Notes: generated by a model not told the origin, from the sequence alone. Numbered from the stretch's first letter, positions 10,073 through 21,314 are shown. The stretch: DNA of 54,465 nt from Candidatus Anaplasma sp. TIGMIC (GCF_028204095.1 NZ_JAQLOH010000003.1:1-54465), one strand, 5' to 3'. Numbers and translations are program-made.

Positions 10073-11131
10073 ATGCTAGCCGTCCCGCGTGTTTTGTTGC
10101 ACTTCCAGCGAGGTTTCGTTGTGTCCACTGATAAGAATTTTTCACTCCGTAAGAATGGCTTGGCTTTGGGCGCTGAGCGTCTTGCCAGCGTATGTAAGCG
10201 TACAGACGACTTCGTCGATGGCGAGGTAGATAGAGCCACGCTTGAAATGCTTAATGAAAAGATTGCTTCGTTGCAGAGTTCCGGAAGTGCTGATAGTGCG
10301 CTTCTAGCACGCGCTCTAGCTGATGAGAATTCTCCTAAGCGCCATGAGGGCCTTATCGTTTGCCGTACAGAATTCGTCAATACGACGCTCCGTCGTGCTC
10401 TTGAGTCCTGCTATGGCAAGAGCAAGACCAACACGCTGTATGACTTTATGCACCGCAACGGCTCTGGCAGACTGGAACGTGAACGCATAGCCATAGGTAT
10501 GTACAAGCTACATTACGTGGACGAGGCAAGGTCATTCATCTCGGGCCTGAAAGATAAGGAGTTGGAATATTTCCTAACTCTGGTCAACTCAGCTTCTAAC
10601 GCACCATTGGTCAGCCATGATAAGGAGACTGTCCGTGCGTACCAACGAGAAAACAAGTTTGCATGCGACAAGGCTTCACTTACTGAAAAGATACTATCTG
10701 CTTTCGTACCTGATGCCTCAGGCGGTGTTTCCGCTGTGATGTCCGCTACTATGGAGTTCTTTAAAGAAAAAATGAACCTTAAAGGAAAGGATGAACAAAG
10801 CACCGACGAGGTTTGTATTGAGCTATTAACATCTCCTCTAGGTCTAGTTATGATGCTACTTGTTTCTTGCGTCACCGGAGGCACTGGTTTGGTAGCTGCT
10901 ATGCTGCCTGCATACGCAGCCTGGAATACATTTAGTAACGTGAAAAACCTGACGTCTGAGACGAAAGACGCCACGGACATTCACGATTTGACGTCGGGTG
11001 CTAATGCTGCAAGGCTTGTTACAACTACTGACAGCGACTTTAAACAACCAAAAGACATAAGTAGCTACATTACTGAGACAAATACCGAAAAGTACGCTGC
11101 ATCTCGTACACGTGGCGTCGGTTCACGGTAG
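10073..11131 (+). CDS. Lineage-specific protein with hydrophobic C-terminal third; effector candidate
   Basis: I do not recognise a family. The 352-residue protein begins MLAVPRVLLHFQRGFVVSTD: basic, no acidic residue before position 20, and able to form an amphipathic helix. This resembles the mitochondrial-type N-terminus of Ats-1 at 32535. The middle is charged and probably helical. Around residues 255-290 there is a hydrophobic stretch (SPLGLVMMLLVSCVTGGTGLVAAMLPAYAAW) long enough for one or two membrane passes, with a proline and glycines at the turn. The last 15 residues are hydrophilic and basic (KYAASRTRGVGSR), as seen in type IV secretion substrates. It stands alone, divergent from nadD. 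The effector role is inference only. Confidence 0.8.
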   Translation: MLAVPRVLLHFQRGFVVSTDKNFSLRKNGLALGAERLASVCKRTDDFVDGEVDRATLEMLNEKIASLQSSGSADSALLARALADENSPKRHEGLIVCRTEFVNTTLRRALESCYGKSKTNTLYDFMHRNGSGRLERERIAIGMYKLHYVDEARSFISGLKDKELEYFLTLVNSASNAPLVSHDKETVRAYQRENKFACDKASLTEKILSAFVPDASGGVSAVMSATMEFFKEKMNLKGKDEQSTDEVCIELLTSPLGLVMMLLVSCVTGGTGLVAAMLPAYAAWNTFSNVKNLTSETKDATDIHDLTSGANAARLVTTTDSDFKQPKDISSYITETNTEKYAASRTRGVGSR

Positions 11132-11926
11132 ATTTTTACTCTTCGGAGAATGCGAACTCTCAGCGCGCATGGCTTTCTCCTTTAGGATATCACGCATCAT
11201 ATGTTTTGTGTTTGGCATCTCTGCGGTTGCCACGCTCCAAAGTAGCGTCCGACAGATCTGAGTATCGTTCTGTTCGTTGCTACGGTACGGCATGCTTTGT
11301 ACTCCGGATTCACTGATGTAATTTCAGCAATATAGCTGCCCCCGTTTTCATTTTTCCAAGATGTGGTGCCTGCACTACAAAGTCTGTTATTGCATCGGTA
11401 CTTGTTCTTGCGTTTTTCTCGTGCAGAACACAGTTTTTAGAAAATGAAACCTGCAATTCACATACACGCGCTACCCAGATTTGAATGTCTAAGTCAGAAA
11501 AGGTTCATACGACTTATTGCGGAACCTAAATGCGTTGCATATTCCGCTAAATTTGTAGCATACCACTCTGTACACGATGACAGTTTTTTCATAACTGCAT
11601 ACTAGGACTCAATCGCCACGTTGCATTACTCGGAACCTTATAAAGAGTCGTTTATATGTCTCTAAAGCAAGCTATTGTTCCGGAAAAACAGGCCGTGAAA
11701 ACGTGCTACACGCCCACTGCATCCCGTACACTTTGAACAACTCACCAGTTCAAAGCACAACACGACGATATAGCACATCCTCTGTCCACAGACACTGAGC
11801 ACTTGCTGTCCACTCGGATAAACCCTTAACCGCAGACCATAGTTGACGATGAAAAACGAGCACAATGCCCCAAAAACACCGGGACATCTGGCGGTTAACT
11901 AAACAACGACAGACTAATTTAGCACG
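11132..11926. other. Gene-free gap downstream of dnaA
   Basis: About 800 bases between two convergent genes. Only short frames without recognisable content were found. I saw no DnaA-box cluster, so I do not call a replication origin here. Confidence 0.4.
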
Positions 11927-13360
11927 CTACCTGAGCATCCTTATCAGCAGACTAATATCACCCGCAAGCTTAGCATCGTTATCTATAAATTTCTCTATCT
12001 GTTTAACTGCATGGATAACCGTAGCGTGATCACGACCACCAAAGCACTTACCTATATCTGGAAGGCTCTTCTGCGTAAGCCTTTTTGCAAGATACATTGC
12101 TATCTGACGCGGCCGCGCCAGAGCGCGCAACCTCCTCGAAGAGTGCATATCTTCAAGTTTTATGCCAAAAAATTCCGCTACTTTCTTCTGAATCGCATCA
12201 ATCGTAACAAGCCTATGATTAGCTCTCAGCAGATCAGACAAAATATCACTAGCAAGCTCGACCGTAACACTACTACCCACAAGAGACGAGTGCGCTACAA
12301 CCTTGTTTAAAGCACCCTCGAGCTCTCTAATGTTGGACTTTATGTTCTTTGCCAAAAACTCTAGCACCTCATTAGGAACACGTATCCCCATTTTCTCTAC
12401 TTTGAGCTGCAAAATACCCAATCTGAGCTCAAAAGTGGTCTCATTAATGTCTGCAACAAGGCCCCAGCCCAACCTAGACTTTATCCTATCTTCAACACCA
12501 TCAAGGTCACTTGGGGACCTATCTGCGGAGATCACTAGCTGCTTACTCTGGTCTATAAGCGCATTGAATGTATGGAAAAATTCCTCCTGCGTACCATCCT
12601 TTCCACTTATGAACTGCACATCATCCACCATCAAGATGTCAACAGAGCGGAACTGCTCCTTAAACAACATTATGTCCTTACTACGAAGCGCCGTAACGTA
12701 CTGGTACATGAACTTCTCCGCAGACAAATACGCAATCTTCCTCTTCGCAGAAGCTCCCAACACATACCACGCTATTGCGTGCATAAGATGAGTCTTGCCC
12801 AGACCCACGCCACCATACAAAAACAGAGGATTACTGCCAGGAATGGGCTCCGACGATTCTGCGACCCGCCTGGCTGCCGCAAACGCAAGCTCATTAGGCT
12901 TACCAACAACAAAATTATCGAAGGTGAATCTGGGATCCAACGGAGAACTTAGGTTCTCATAGGTACTTGCCGCTACAGCCGGTGCTGAAGTGGATTCCTG
13001 CCTCGCCGCCTGATGACCATTTGCAACATGGAAGGTGCTTGCATCAGACACCCCACTATCTGCAACACAAATATCAACACAGTAAACCGAACTATTCTCA
13101 CTCTGCCAATATTTCAGAATCCTGTCCAAGTAATGTACTAGAATCCACTCTTTAATAAATCTGGTGGGCACGAAAAGAACCACCTTACCATTTTCGTAGC
13201 CAGAATACGACAAGGAGCTAAGCCAGCTGTCATACACGGCGCTACCATAGAAGTCTCGTAACTTTTCCTGAATGCTCCGCCATGCGGAACGACCGTCGTG
13301 CGCGCGACCCTCGTCCACAACACCAACACTACAATCAGCAGCCCCGGAACTACCTATCAT
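11927..13360 (-). CDS. dnaA: Chromosomal replication initiator DnaA
   Basis: DnaA binds 9-bp boxes at the origin and melts DNA to start replication. All domains are visible: domain I (residues about 25-90, [20 protein letters not shown]), a variable linker, the AAA+ domain with Walker A ([19 protein letters not shown]), Walker B ([13 protein letters not shown]) and sensor region ([17 protein letters not shown]), and domain IV with the DNA-binding signature ([20 protein letters not shown]). At 477 residues it is full length. The start is ATG 13360 with no clear ribosome binding site. It lies 260 bases downstream of fabI on the same strand. Confidence 0.97.
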   Translation of the reverse strand: MIGSSGAADCSVGVVDEGRAHDGRSAWRSIQEKLRDFYGSAVYDSWLSSLSYSGYENGKVVLFVPTRFIKEWILVHYLDRILKYWQSENSSVYCVDICVADSGVSDASTFHVANGHQAARQESTSAPAVAASTYENLSSPLDPRFTFDNFVVGKPNELAFAAARRVAESSEPIPGSNPLFLYGGVGLGKTHLMHAIAWYVLGASAKRKIAYLSAEKFMYQYVTALRSKDIMLFKEQFRSVDILMVDDVQFISGKDGTQEEFFHTFNALIDQSKQLVISADRSPSDLDGVEDRIKSRLGWGLVADINETTFELRLGILQLKVEKMGIRVPNEVLEFLAKNIKSNIRELEGALNKVVAHSSLVGSSVTVELASDILSDLLRANHRLVTIDAIQKKVAEFFGIKLEDMHSSRRLRALARPRQIAMYLAKRLTQKSLPDIGKCFGGRDHATVIHAVKQIEKFIDNDAKLAGDISLLIRMLR

Positions 13361-13617
13361 AACAACGAACCCAAATCACACAAACCCCGACTACTCACCT
13401 ATTTTCGATATCCATGCACAAGCACAGACTACCAGCCCTTCACCACATTGCCGCGGAAAACATCTCACATGGTCCGCGTAAAATTGCAAAAATATTTCTC
13501 GCTAACATCCCCAGCCGGCAACGAACCCTTGCCAACACACAAGATGCACCACCAAAGTCTTGGAATACAGTAGGAACACACACCCCAAACCTCCTCAAAG
13601 GCCCAAGCACCCAACAA

Positions 13618-14439
13618 CTATGACCCTTCTTTGACCCGACTTATATCAGGAGCATCAACAGCTTTCATACCTACCACGTTGTACCCACAGTCCACATGCA
13701 GAATTTCCCCGGTAGTACCCTTACCCAAATCGCTAAGAAAGTACACAGCTGCACCGCCTACTTCATCAAGGCTAGTATTACGCTTCAGCGGAGAGTTGTA
13801 CCTATTCCACGTAAGTATGTAGTGAAAGTCGCTAATACCTGAAGACGCCAAAGTCCTCACAGGACCGGCAGAAATAGCATTCACCCTAATCTGCCGTTGC
13901 CCTAAATCAACTGCCAAATATTTCACACTGGCTTCCAAGGCAGCTTTACACACACCCATCACATTATAGTGAGGAACAACCTTCTCAGCCCCATAGTAAG
14001 AAAGCGTTAAAATGCTGCCACCGTTCACCATAAGTGGCTCTGCCTTGCTTGCAACATAAGTGAGTGAGTAACAAGATATGTGCATAGATGTCAGAAAATT
14101 CCCAAGCGTGGTGTCGACATACCTACCCTTGAGCTCATTTTTGTCGGAGAATGCTACAGCATGTACAACGAAGTCCAGACCTCCCCACTCCTTGGCCAGC
14201 ACGTCAAACATATTGTCTACAGATTCTGCAACAGCAACGTCGCACGGAATTGTTAAATTCACACCAAGAGACTCCGCGAGAGGATCTATTCTCTTCTTGA
14301 AAGACTCTGAAAGGTACGTTATCGCTACCTCGGCACCCTGAGCACATACCGACTTGGCAATGCCCCATGCTAGGGACTTGTCATTCGCAACCCCGATGAT
14401 GACTCCCCTCTTTCCCTCCATGAGCATACCGGTACGCAC
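13618..14439 (-). CDS. fabI: Enoyl-[acyl-carrier-protein] reductase (NADH), FabI type
   Basis: FabI performs the final reduction in each cycle of type II fatty acid synthesis. It is a short-chain dehydrogenase. The N-terminus GKRGVIIGVANDKSLAWGIA is the FabI form of the NAD-binding loop. The catalytic pattern Tyr-x6-Lys is present as YNVMGVCK, preceded by LTLSYYGAEKVVPHYN, with the second FabI tyrosine in YYGAE. ISAGPVRTLASSGI and LHVDCGYNVVGM complete the family signature. The length, 273 residues, is normal. The GTG at 14439 opens the frame; ATG at 14424 or 14418 would also serve and would fit the usual N-terminus (MEGKRG). tRNA-Asp lies 49 bases upstream on the same strand. Confidence 0.96.
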   Translation of the reverse strand: MRTGMLMEGKRGVIIGVANDKSLAWGIAKSVCAQGAEVAITYLSESFKKRIDPLAESLGVNLTIPCDVAVAESVDNMFDVLAKEWGGLDFVVHAVAFSDKNELKGRYVDTTLGNFLTSMHISCYSLTYVASKAEPLMVNGGSILTLSYYGAEKVVPHYNVMGVCKAALEASVKYLAVDLGQRQIRVNAISAGPVRTLASSGISDFHYILTWNRYNSPLKRNTSLDEVGGAAVYFLSDLGKGTTGEILHVDCGYNVVGMKAVDAPDISRVKEGS

Positions 14440-14488
14440 AATCCACCCGTAATTCTCAACAAAAAACCATGCACTTAAAAAAACACCG

Positions 14489-14562
14489 CGGGAGCGACGA
14501 GACTCGAACTCGCGACCTCAAGCGTGACAGGCTTGTATTCTAACCAACTGAACTACACCCCC
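14489..14562 (-). tRNA. tRNA-Asp (anticodon GTC)
   Basis: On the - strand the 74 bases fold as a complete cloverleaf. The acceptor stem is GGGGGTG with CGCTCCC, the D stem GTTC with GAAT, the anticodon stem CAAGC/GCTTG around loop CTGTCAC (anticodon GTC), and the T stem GCGAG/CTCGT around TTCGAGT. The discriminator base is G, as expected for Asp. CCA is not encoded. A near-perfect promoter lies directly upstream. Confidence 0.95.
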
Positions 14563-14576
14563 ACGGACCAAGCGAA

Positions 14577-14605
14577 ATGCTACTGGCTTACACCGTCATT
14601 GTCAA
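14577..14605 (-). promoter_or_regulatory. Promoter of tRNA-Asp (and possibly fabI)
   Basis: Read on the - strand: consensus TTGACA (14605-14600), a 17-base spacer, TAGCAT (14582-14577). The tRNA 5' end is 15 bases beyond the -10 element, so processing would remove only a short leader. It is the only exact -35 consensus I found in this window. Confidence 0.75.
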
Positions 14606-14856
14606 TCACAGTTTTGGTAACAAATACAAATTGATAAGTACTCTACTATCACGTCCGTATATAGTATCTAGCTGAGAAAATTAACACCAATGGAAGAAGC
14701 TATGGTAATTGTTAAAAATGCAACCATATATGCTAATTCTCTGCCAAACAGGAATAAAACGGGCACAAGATCACCACATAGGATGGAAGCTAGTTGTTGC
14801 AGAAATAACACATCTGCGCTTCCTTTTTAGGGTAAACACAGAGTTCGCATCATTAC

Positions 14857-16317
14857 TCATTTTTGATCAAGCTTACTCTTCATAAGAGCATTCACCATAT
14901 CGGGATTGGCCTTCCCTTTTGTTTTTTGCATAACCTGACCGACAAAATACCCAAACAGCTTTTCTTTCCCTTGCTTATACTGTAGCACCTTATCGAGGTT
15001 CTGCTCGATCGCTTCATCCACAACAACACTCAGCGCTGATTCATCAGATATCTGCTGCAGGCCCTGCTCTTCCACTATGGCCTCTGCATTACGCCCCGTT
15101 TCGAACATAATCGCAAACACTTGCTTTGCCAGCTTACCAGAAATTGTTCCCTTCACTATTAAAGACAGTAACTCACTAAGCGCATCAGCCCCTATAGGAG
15201 ACTCTCCTATATCTGTTCCACGCTTATTCAATGCGCCAAAAAGTTCACCCGTCACCCACGATGCAGCCAATTCAGCGGGCAAATTATGCTCAATTACCCT
15301 ATCAAAATACTCGGAAATGTCTTTATCTGAAGATAGAATAGCTGCATCATACCTAGACAAGGAGAGATCTCTCATATACCTCGCCATTTTCTCCATGGGC
15401 AACTCTGGTATAGACGCCTTTATCTCATCTATAAACTCCTCTGTAATCTTAAGTGGAAGCAAATCAGGATCTGGAAAGTAGCGATAATCACACACATCTT
15501 CCTTACTTCTCATTGTTCTAGTGGTACCTGTTTCTACATCGTAGAGCAGGGTACTTTGCTCCAACTTTCCACCACTTTCCAATACCTCTACATGCCTGCA
15601 AGCTTCGTACTTTATGGCCTGAGCTACATACTTTATAGAATTCAAATTCTTGATCTCGGAACGAACACCCAATCCACTTTCACCCACCCGTCTCACCGAG
15701 ACATTTGCATCACAACGCAGGGCCCCATTCTCCATATCTCCACTACATGTCCCGATACATCTCAAGATCATACGTAGCTTCTTCAAATATTCAGCAGCTT
15801 CCTCATGAGAACGTAAATCCGGCTCCGTCACTATTTCCATAAGAGCAACGCCCGCCCGGTTAAAGTCAAGACAAGTCCTCTCACCGACATGCATACTCTT
15901 ACCAGCATCTTGCTCGAGATGAATGCGTGTTATGCCTATCTTCTTGCCATCAGCGGTCTCATCAAGAATTATGTGGCCATCTCTTGCTATAGGATGGTAA
16001 AACTGCGTTATCTGATATCCTGAAGGCAGATCAGGATAAAAGTAGTTCTTCCTATCAAAAACAGAATACCTATTTACTTCACATGACAGCGCCAGAGCAG
16101 TTTTCACAGCTTGTTTTATACAGTACAGGTTTGTTACTGGAAGCATTCCAGGCATGGCAATATCCAACAGCGCAACCCGGGTATTCGGCTCATTGGTTAC
16201 ACATGCCGACGCTGGAGAAAACAACTTACTCTCCGATGTAACCTGTGCATGAACCTCCAACCCAATGACCATTTCCCAGTCAAATCGGTTACCCTTTATT
16301 GTACCAGACGCGCTCAA
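14857..16317 (-). CDS. gatB: Aspartyl/glutamyl-tRNA amidotransferase subunit B
   Basis: GatB works with GatA and GatC to convert Glu-tRNA-Gln (and Asp-tRNA-Asn where needed) to the amidated forms; it binds the tRNA and the phosphorylated intermediate. Motifs: [83 protein letters not shown] and [12 protein letters not shown], followed by the C-terminal GatB/YqeY-type tail domain. At 486 residues it is full length. The TTG at 16317 opens the frame and overlaps the stop of the upstream malonyl-CoA decarboxylase gene by four bases (TTGA), so the two genes are probably coupled. ATG 16272 would remove the first 15 residues, including the conserved residues before MVIGLE. Confidence 0.96.
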   Translation of the reverse strand: MSASGTIKGNRFDWEMVIGLEVHAQVTSESKLFSPASACVTNEPNTRVALLDIAMPGMLPVTNLYCIKQAVKTALALSCEVNRYSVFDRKNYFYPDLPSGYQITQFYHPIARDGHIILDETADGKKIGITRIHLEQDAGKSMHVGERTCLDFNRAGVALMEIVTEPDLRSHEEAAEYLKKLRMILRCIGTCSGDMENGALRCDANVSVRRVGESGLGVRSEIKNLNSIKYVAQAIKYEACRHVEVLESGGKLEQSTLLYDVETGTTRTMRSKEDVCDYRYFPDPDLLPLKITEEFIDEIKASIPELPMEKMARYMRDLSLSRYDAAILSSDKDISEYFDRVIEHNLPAELAASWVTGELFGALNKRGTDIGESPIGADALSELLSLIVKGTISGKLAKQVFAIMFETGRNAEAIVEEQGLQQISDESALSVVVDEAIEQNLDKVLQYKQGKEKLFGYFVGQVMQKTKGKANPDMVNALMKSKLDQK

Positions 16318-17717
16318 CCTGCACCCTCCCTTCTCTTAGTGTTCTTTAAAAGCGCAGCAACTTCCTTAGAGTATATCACCTTACCGTGCACAACATAAGC
16401 CTCGTAGTTATCATCAATCCTATTCGGCTCATAACTGTAGTTTACCATTATACCAAGCGAGCTACTTAAACCCTTTTGCGAACTATCTGCCATCCAGTTC
16501 AGTCTCCGAATAGACGCACCGTTGCTAAGATGAAAATGCGCAACAGGATCTATAACTCGACTGCCACTCTGAGTACTGAGATAGCGCGCACATAACTTCA
16601 GAAACAGCCCCTGACACACAAGGGGAATACACCGCGCATCGCTATTTATGGAATCTACATACTGCATGAGGGTTTCTGCAGAATATATCACGCCCATATC
16701 ACGTAGAGCCACATCACCCTCAGATAAAATGCCCGTCAACCACCTGACAAAGCCGGGTATGGGTGATAGAGTCGCATAGGTGCCTATGTTGTCAAACTCG
16801 CTGGAAAGCATACTGACAACCCTTTTGATCAAAAAATTTCCGAGGTTAATGCCAACAAGCCCCACCTGGGTATTGGAAATAGAATAGAATATAGCAACCT
16901 TAGCATCACGAGGATCCTTTTTTGGAACACTATCATCCAACAACTCCTGGACATTATCTGCGACGTCGTCTACCAACGCAACTTCGACAAAAATTAGCGG
17001 TTCTCGCGGCATTTTGTAGTGGAAAAACGCGAAGCACCTGCGATCAGAGTCCAACCTGTGTCTTAAATCTTCCCATGAGGAAATCGCGTGAACGGCCTCA
17101 TAAAATATCAACTTCTCTAGCATAGACGCTGGAGAATCCCACGTTATGTGACGAAGCTCCAGTAGCCCAACGTCAAACAGTGAAGAAAGTACATTCTTCA
17201 AATCTCTTTCCAATGCGAAAAAGCTTTTGCCCTTCCTCGTTAGCGTTATTACATCCGCCCTCATGTCTACCAAGAATTTTACACCCTCTTCTAGAGACAT
17301 AAACTGCTTGAGAATGCTTAGCCTGGGTGAAGACAAGGCAGAAGCCAGATCAAATCTTAGCTTCTCTTCAAGGGAATCATCGGTATTTTCAATATACCTA
17401 CTAACCCTGTCTTCTATCTCCTCTCGCTTGGAGCTGAAATGATCGTTAAGTAGACACAAAAATCGTGTCTTTCCCACCTCAGACAATTGCAAATACAGAT
17501 TCCCAAGCGATATTGTGTTGTGCCTCGCCTTAACCTCACCCCCTTTGGGGTTAACACATTCATGCATCCTACTCAGTAGCTTGTCTACGTCTTGGCTGCG
17601 CGACAAGTCTTTGCTGATATTACCAACCCACGAAAGCACCACATCCGTCACCTCGTCGATGACTCGCGCCACACTGCTTAGGGTCCTGTATTTTATCCTC
17701 GATAGGGAGTTTTCCAC
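16314..17717 (-). CDS. Malonyl-CoA decarboxylase
   Basis: The enzyme converts malonyl-CoA to acetyl-CoA and CO2. The 467-residue protein matches the family throughout. A helical N-terminal domain includes [13 protein letters not shown] and [30 protein letters not shown] and [33 protein letters not shown] follow. The catalytic domain has [14 protein letters not shown] and the conserved [19 protein letters not shown] with its histidine, then [12 protein letters not shown]. The start is GTG 17717; gatB begins at its stop codon. In bacteria the gene is often near malonate uptake or activation genes, none of which are seen here. Its role in an intracellular parasite (limiting malonyl-CoA, or supplying acetyl-CoA) cannot be settled from the sequence. 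Confidence 0.92.
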   Translation of the reverse strand: MENSLSRIKYRTLSSVARVIDEVTDVVLSWVGNISKDLSRSQDVDKLLSRMHECVNPKGGEVKARHNTISLGNLYLQLSEVGKTRFLCLLNDHFSSKREEIEDRVSRYIENTDDSLEEKLRFDLASALSSPRLSILKQFMSLEEGVKFLVDMRADVITLTRKGKSFFALERDLKNVLSSLFDVGLLELRHITWDSPASMLEKLIFYEAVHAISSWEDLRHRLDSDRRCFAFFHYKMPREPLIFVEVALVDDVADNVQELLDDSVPKKDPRDAKVAIFYSISNTQVGLVGINLGNFLIKRVVSMLSSEFDNIGTYATLSPIPGFVRWLTGILSEGDVALRDMGVIYSAETLMQYVDSINSDARCIPLVCQGLFLKLCARYLSTQSGSRVIDPVAHFHLSNGASIRRLNWMADSSQKGLSSSLGIMVNYSYEPNRIDDNYEAYVVHGKVIYSKEVAALLKNTKRREGAG

Positions 17718-18021
17718 CCGACTAGAACGGCTAGTTCAACATAGCGGATACTATAACATTTGTAGGATTACGTCTATACCAAAATTCCCACCAATGCCCC
17801 AAAATTTTACCAGTTATTACCAGAATATTTATGCGCACAGCAGATCTTTGAGAACTCTATGGGGTTACCCATCTTAATTTATAGTGTGTACACAGGCTAG
17901 TACTACATCACATAACCAGTAAAACACATTTTTATTATACATAAGGACAAAATACTTGAAATACCCAAACATTACAGCGCAATAGCCGGCATCTCCGATT
18001 TTCCCAATCGATAACAAAAAC

Positions 18022-18050
18022 TTGAATTAAATTCATTGGAAGATTAGTAT
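18022..18050 (+). promoter_or_regulatory. Promoter of ssb
   Basis: TTGAAT (18022-18027), a 17-base spacer, TAGTAT (18045-18050), ending 28 bases before the ATG at 18079. Confidence 0.55.
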
Positions 18051-18078
18051 TACCGGTGCTTTTAATTTTTTAGCGTAT

Positions 18079-18549
18079 ATGTCTTCACTGGGAATCAATA
18101 AGGTCATCTTGATAGGTCACCTGGGAAAGGACCCTGACATCAGGGTAATGCAAAATGGCAAGGAAATGGCTAGCTTCTCCTTGGCAACGTCTGATAGTTG
18201 GCTGGACAAAACTTCTGGTAATCGTACAGAAAAGACAGAGTGGCACAATGTCGTGGTGTTCAGCGAGGGGTTAGTAAAGGTAGTAAAAACCTGCGCAAAG
18301 AAAGGTAGCAAGGTATACCTTGAAGGGTCTCTACGTACAAGAAAGTGGACGGACCAGAATAACAACGACAGATATGTAACAGAGGTGGTGCTTCAGGGCT
18401 TTAACTCCGCGTTGTGTCTGCTAGACCCCAAGGGTATGACTGGGCATGACATTCCTACCGATTGCGCACCTGCAGACATCGCAGCAAGTGACGGCAGCCT
18501 AGGTGGGGCGGACTTTCTTGACCCCGACGTGGATGAGATTCCATTCTAG
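18079..18549 (+). CDS. ssb: Single-stranded DNA-binding protein
   Basis: SSB coats single-stranded DNA during replication and repair and recruits partners through its acidic tip. The OB fold spans residues 5-110: INKVILIGHLGKDPDIRVMQ, ASFSLATSDSW, TEWHNVVVFSEGLVKVV, KGSKVYLEGSLRTRKWTDQN. A short variable linker ends in the conserved acidic tip DPDVDEIPF. At 156 residues it is typical, and the intact tip argues for a working protein. It is monocistronic, starting at an ATG downstream of a good promoter. Confidence 0.97.
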   Translation: MSSLGINKVILIGHLGKDPDIRVMQNGKEMASFSLATSDSWLDKTSGNRTEKTEWHNVVVFSEGLVKVVKTCAKKGSKVYLEGSLRTRKWTDQNNNDRYVTEVVLQGFNSALCLLDPKGMTGHDIPTDCAPADIAASDGSLGGADFLDPDVDEIPF

Positions 18550-19973
18550 TAGTCGCCGCATACTAGTTTTTCCTACTGTTGCTGAGCTACCTAGTTGTTG
18601 TGGGGCGTCTGTGCATTGTTTAAGTTATGCTGTGCAGACTCCGTAAAGGTGACAGGTTGCCCGTTCTTGCGCAGGGTGTGCTCCTTCCCCGCCCCGCAAG
18701 GTTTTTACGCGCCGTTTTCAAGCAAGCCAAAAAACCACATGCTACATATCTCTACTTTTGCAATACGGTCTTGATGTTATGTTGTTCGGACTCGTAGGCA
18801 AACTAAGCGCAAAAGGCTGAAAATCTTGCACTGCAACCCAGCGTATAGCGCATTGTAGCTAGGAAGCTGCAACACTCACTCGTGAATCCATCCGCAGACA
18901 ATAAGCATGCGTGCATATCTCGCATTTACGTTACGTAAACAAGCAAGTTTTGTTGAGTACTGCAAACAAATACGCAATATTTCACTACATGAGCATTCAG
19001 AAAAAACGTGGCTACAGTCATACTGTATGCGTAACTACCACCTGTAGGAAATACTTCCCGCAAAACATGCGCCAGCACAATGGATGCTACGGTTGATAAT
19101 CTCATTGTATCAAATTTTCGCGCTTGCAAAGCTGCACAACCTCAACAAAGTTGTCAATATCAACTTGATAGCGCTACTTAGAATACCGTAATCCGCGTAA
19201 TGGCCTCGAAACACAAATGGAAATACTACAAATGCATACTGTACGAGAGTTTATGCGGATGAAAAGCAATCCATATTGACCATCCTTCCGCTATGTAGCG
19301 GGTCAGTGAGTATTAAGATTTACCACATATTGCTGTAGCGCGAACGACCCTGACAGAATAACTATGAGCAGTTGCCCAATAGCATGGTGTGATAATAAAA
19401 ATTACATTACTGCCATTAATAGCTGCTCCCATCTTGAAATTTTATATTCACACCTTTCAGTCCTGCCACCTAACCAAAAAACTACGTAAAAATATCGGAA
19501 TCGAGACAATTACGCCCACTGCGACGCCCGGTGTATGACCACTTATACAAGATGCCAATCTGAATCTTATAGACAATGCACAATTTGATAAACTTCACAC
19601 CGTAGTACCAGGCAAATCGCACAGATCCTTTGGCTATGCAGGAAATAGTAGACGAGCTTTACACATTTCGACAATACCACCAATATGCCAGTAATATACC
19701 AGTGCGCTTAGGGCTGCTTACATTTTCAAAGCGTAGCACCTAAACTCTGCATGGCAAGTCTCGTACAATCACAAGACTCACCACAATTCCTCTAATCCAC
19801 TAAAGTAAAACCACGAAAACGGTAGATCAGTGCATGATACTAGCATACGCATCACGCAGCGCACTAACACGATAGGCTAACCAACCGCACCAGTGCGCTG
19901 CTAAATGAGCTGCACCCGACACTTAGAGGCCTCCACCACAAGCGGCAAGGGCCTCCTATAATTGGCAATAAAG
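18550..19973. other. 1.4-kb gene-free gap between ssb and the MFS transporter
   Basis: Two genes end towards each other here. Frames of about 60 codons on both strands (18911-19129) overlap and have no family resemblance. A small perfect hairpin CCGCTA-TG-TAGCGG lies near 19288. Close to the transporter's stop, GAGGCC and GGCCTC near 19925-19957 could pair as a weak terminator for it. No tRNA or known RNA was seen. Confidence 0.35.
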
Positions 19974-21314
19974 TTACCGCCAACTTCCGTATGTGAGTTT
20001 GTATCGGCCACCTTCTTCGCGCACGAAGAACGCGAAAATTACAGCAGCCACAAGGGAGAGTACAGTAAAGTACAATCCCGGCATTATATCCTTACCAGTA
20101 GTATGATAAAACCACAAACACAATGCTGGAGCCAGAGCACCTACAAGGTAGCCCATACTGTATCCTACGGAAAAACAAGTCTGCCGTGCCCCTACAGGGA
20201 AAAGCAAAGCTATAAATGTGCCGTACCAACCAAGATATATACCCGACACTGCAACATAAGTCACACGCGCTATCATGTAGCCTTCCCGGACATAATAAGT
20301 GAACGGCATCGCTGTTGCGGCGAGGAACAGCAATATAAGAATAAAGCAGTACCTTCTCTTAGTAAAGTCATGCACCAACAGGCTTGTGTACGCAGCCATA
20401 CCCAAAAGAGTCATAGATATTTCGTACTCAAAGAACATAGCTTTGTGACTGATTTCCATGTAAACGACAAAAATGTAGAAGTATCCCGCAGATAGCGCAC
20501 TCGTAGTGGTTATCAGCAGTACAGAGAAAATGTTATGGAAAAGGGAATTTAAAATCTTCTCTTCCACACCGGATTCTCTGTATTTAATGTACTCCGTGCT
20601 CTCTCTTATGAATTTACGAAGCTTCGGAAGCGGAAGACTAATCAGTGCCGCAACGAGGAACGGTATTCTCCAGCCCCATATTCCCATATTCTCAGCAGAT
20701 AGGAAAGTCTCACACAATTTAACAACAAATACGCCCACGATCATCCCGACCGTGCAGCACGTAACACGCGCTACCCACATGATGCGGATTTTCATGCTAT
20801 CGATACTTTCCGCCATCAATACCACGCCACCTATCTCAGCACCATAGGCCAATCCCTGCATTACTCTCAAAAAGGTAAGTGCCACTACAGAGTATATGCC
20901 CCACACCGGAGGAGTTGGCAGCATAGCAATTCCTAGAACGGACCCAATCAGAAGTAATGTAGATGCATTTAGCGCAACCCTTCTTCCCTTCTTGTCACCA
21001 ATGTAACCAAAAAATATTGCGCCTATAGGCCTTGCCATAAACGCCGATGCGAAAACAAAAAATCCTATAAGAGAGGCCATATACGCGCTATCGTCCCCAG
21101 AAAAAAAGTTTTCTTGAGCAAAAAACACCTTATTTATCGTGCTACTGAGGATTCCATACACTATGAAGTCGTAATGCTCTATGGCGTTGCACAACAACGT
21201 TGACAGCACAACCTCATTAAGACCTGTTATCCTCTTCCATAATCTAAAAACCACGAATACCTCCCGTGTATAGCGAACTTGGCCTAGTGTAGCAAAATAC
21301 CATGGGACATACAA
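19974..21314 (-). CDS. Major facilitator superfamily transporter, metabolite:H+ symporter (ProP-like) type
   Basis: An inner-membrane carrier with about 12 hydrophobic segments. The MHS-type signatures are present: LCNAIEHYDFIVYG in the first helix, then FMARPIGAIFFGYIGDKKGRRVAL, the cytoplasmic loop 2-3 motif G-x-x-x-D-K-K-G-R-R, followed by LRVMQGLAYGAEIGGVVLMAESI, the G-E-x-G/A-x-x helix 5 motif. Length from TTG 21314 is 446 residues; GTG at residue 21 (VFRLWKRITGL) would place the start just before the first helix and is more natural. The substrate cannot be read from sequence; relatives carry proline, betaine, alpha-ketoglutarate or other small metabolites. It stands alone. Confidence 0.88.
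   Translation of the reverse strand: MYVPWYFATLGQVRYTREVFVVFRLWKRITGLNEVVLSTLLCNAIEHYDFIVYGILSSTINKVFFAQENFFSGDDSAYMASLIGFFVFASAFMARPIGAIFFGYIGDKKGRRVALNASTLLLIGSVLGIAMLPTPPVWGIYSVVALTFLRVMQGLAYGAEIGGVVLMAESIDSMKIRIMWVARVTCCTVGMIVGVFVVKLCETFLSAENMGIWGWRIPFLVAALISLPLPKLRKFIRESTEYIKYRESGVEEKILNSLFHNIFSVLLITTTSALSAGYFYIFVVYMEISHKAMFFEYEISMTLLGMAAYTSLLVHDFTKRRYCFILILLFLAATAMPFTYYVREGYMIARVTYVAVSGIYLGWYGTFIALLFPVGARQTCFSVGYSMGYLVGALAPALCLWFYHTTGKDIMPGLYFTVLSLVAAVIFAFFVREEGGRYKLTYGSWR

Noticed and set aside
11132-13400. Replication origin next to dnaA
   Set aside because: I found no cluster of DnaA boxes or AT-rich repeats beside dnaA. In Anaplasmataceae the origin has been placed away from dnaA.
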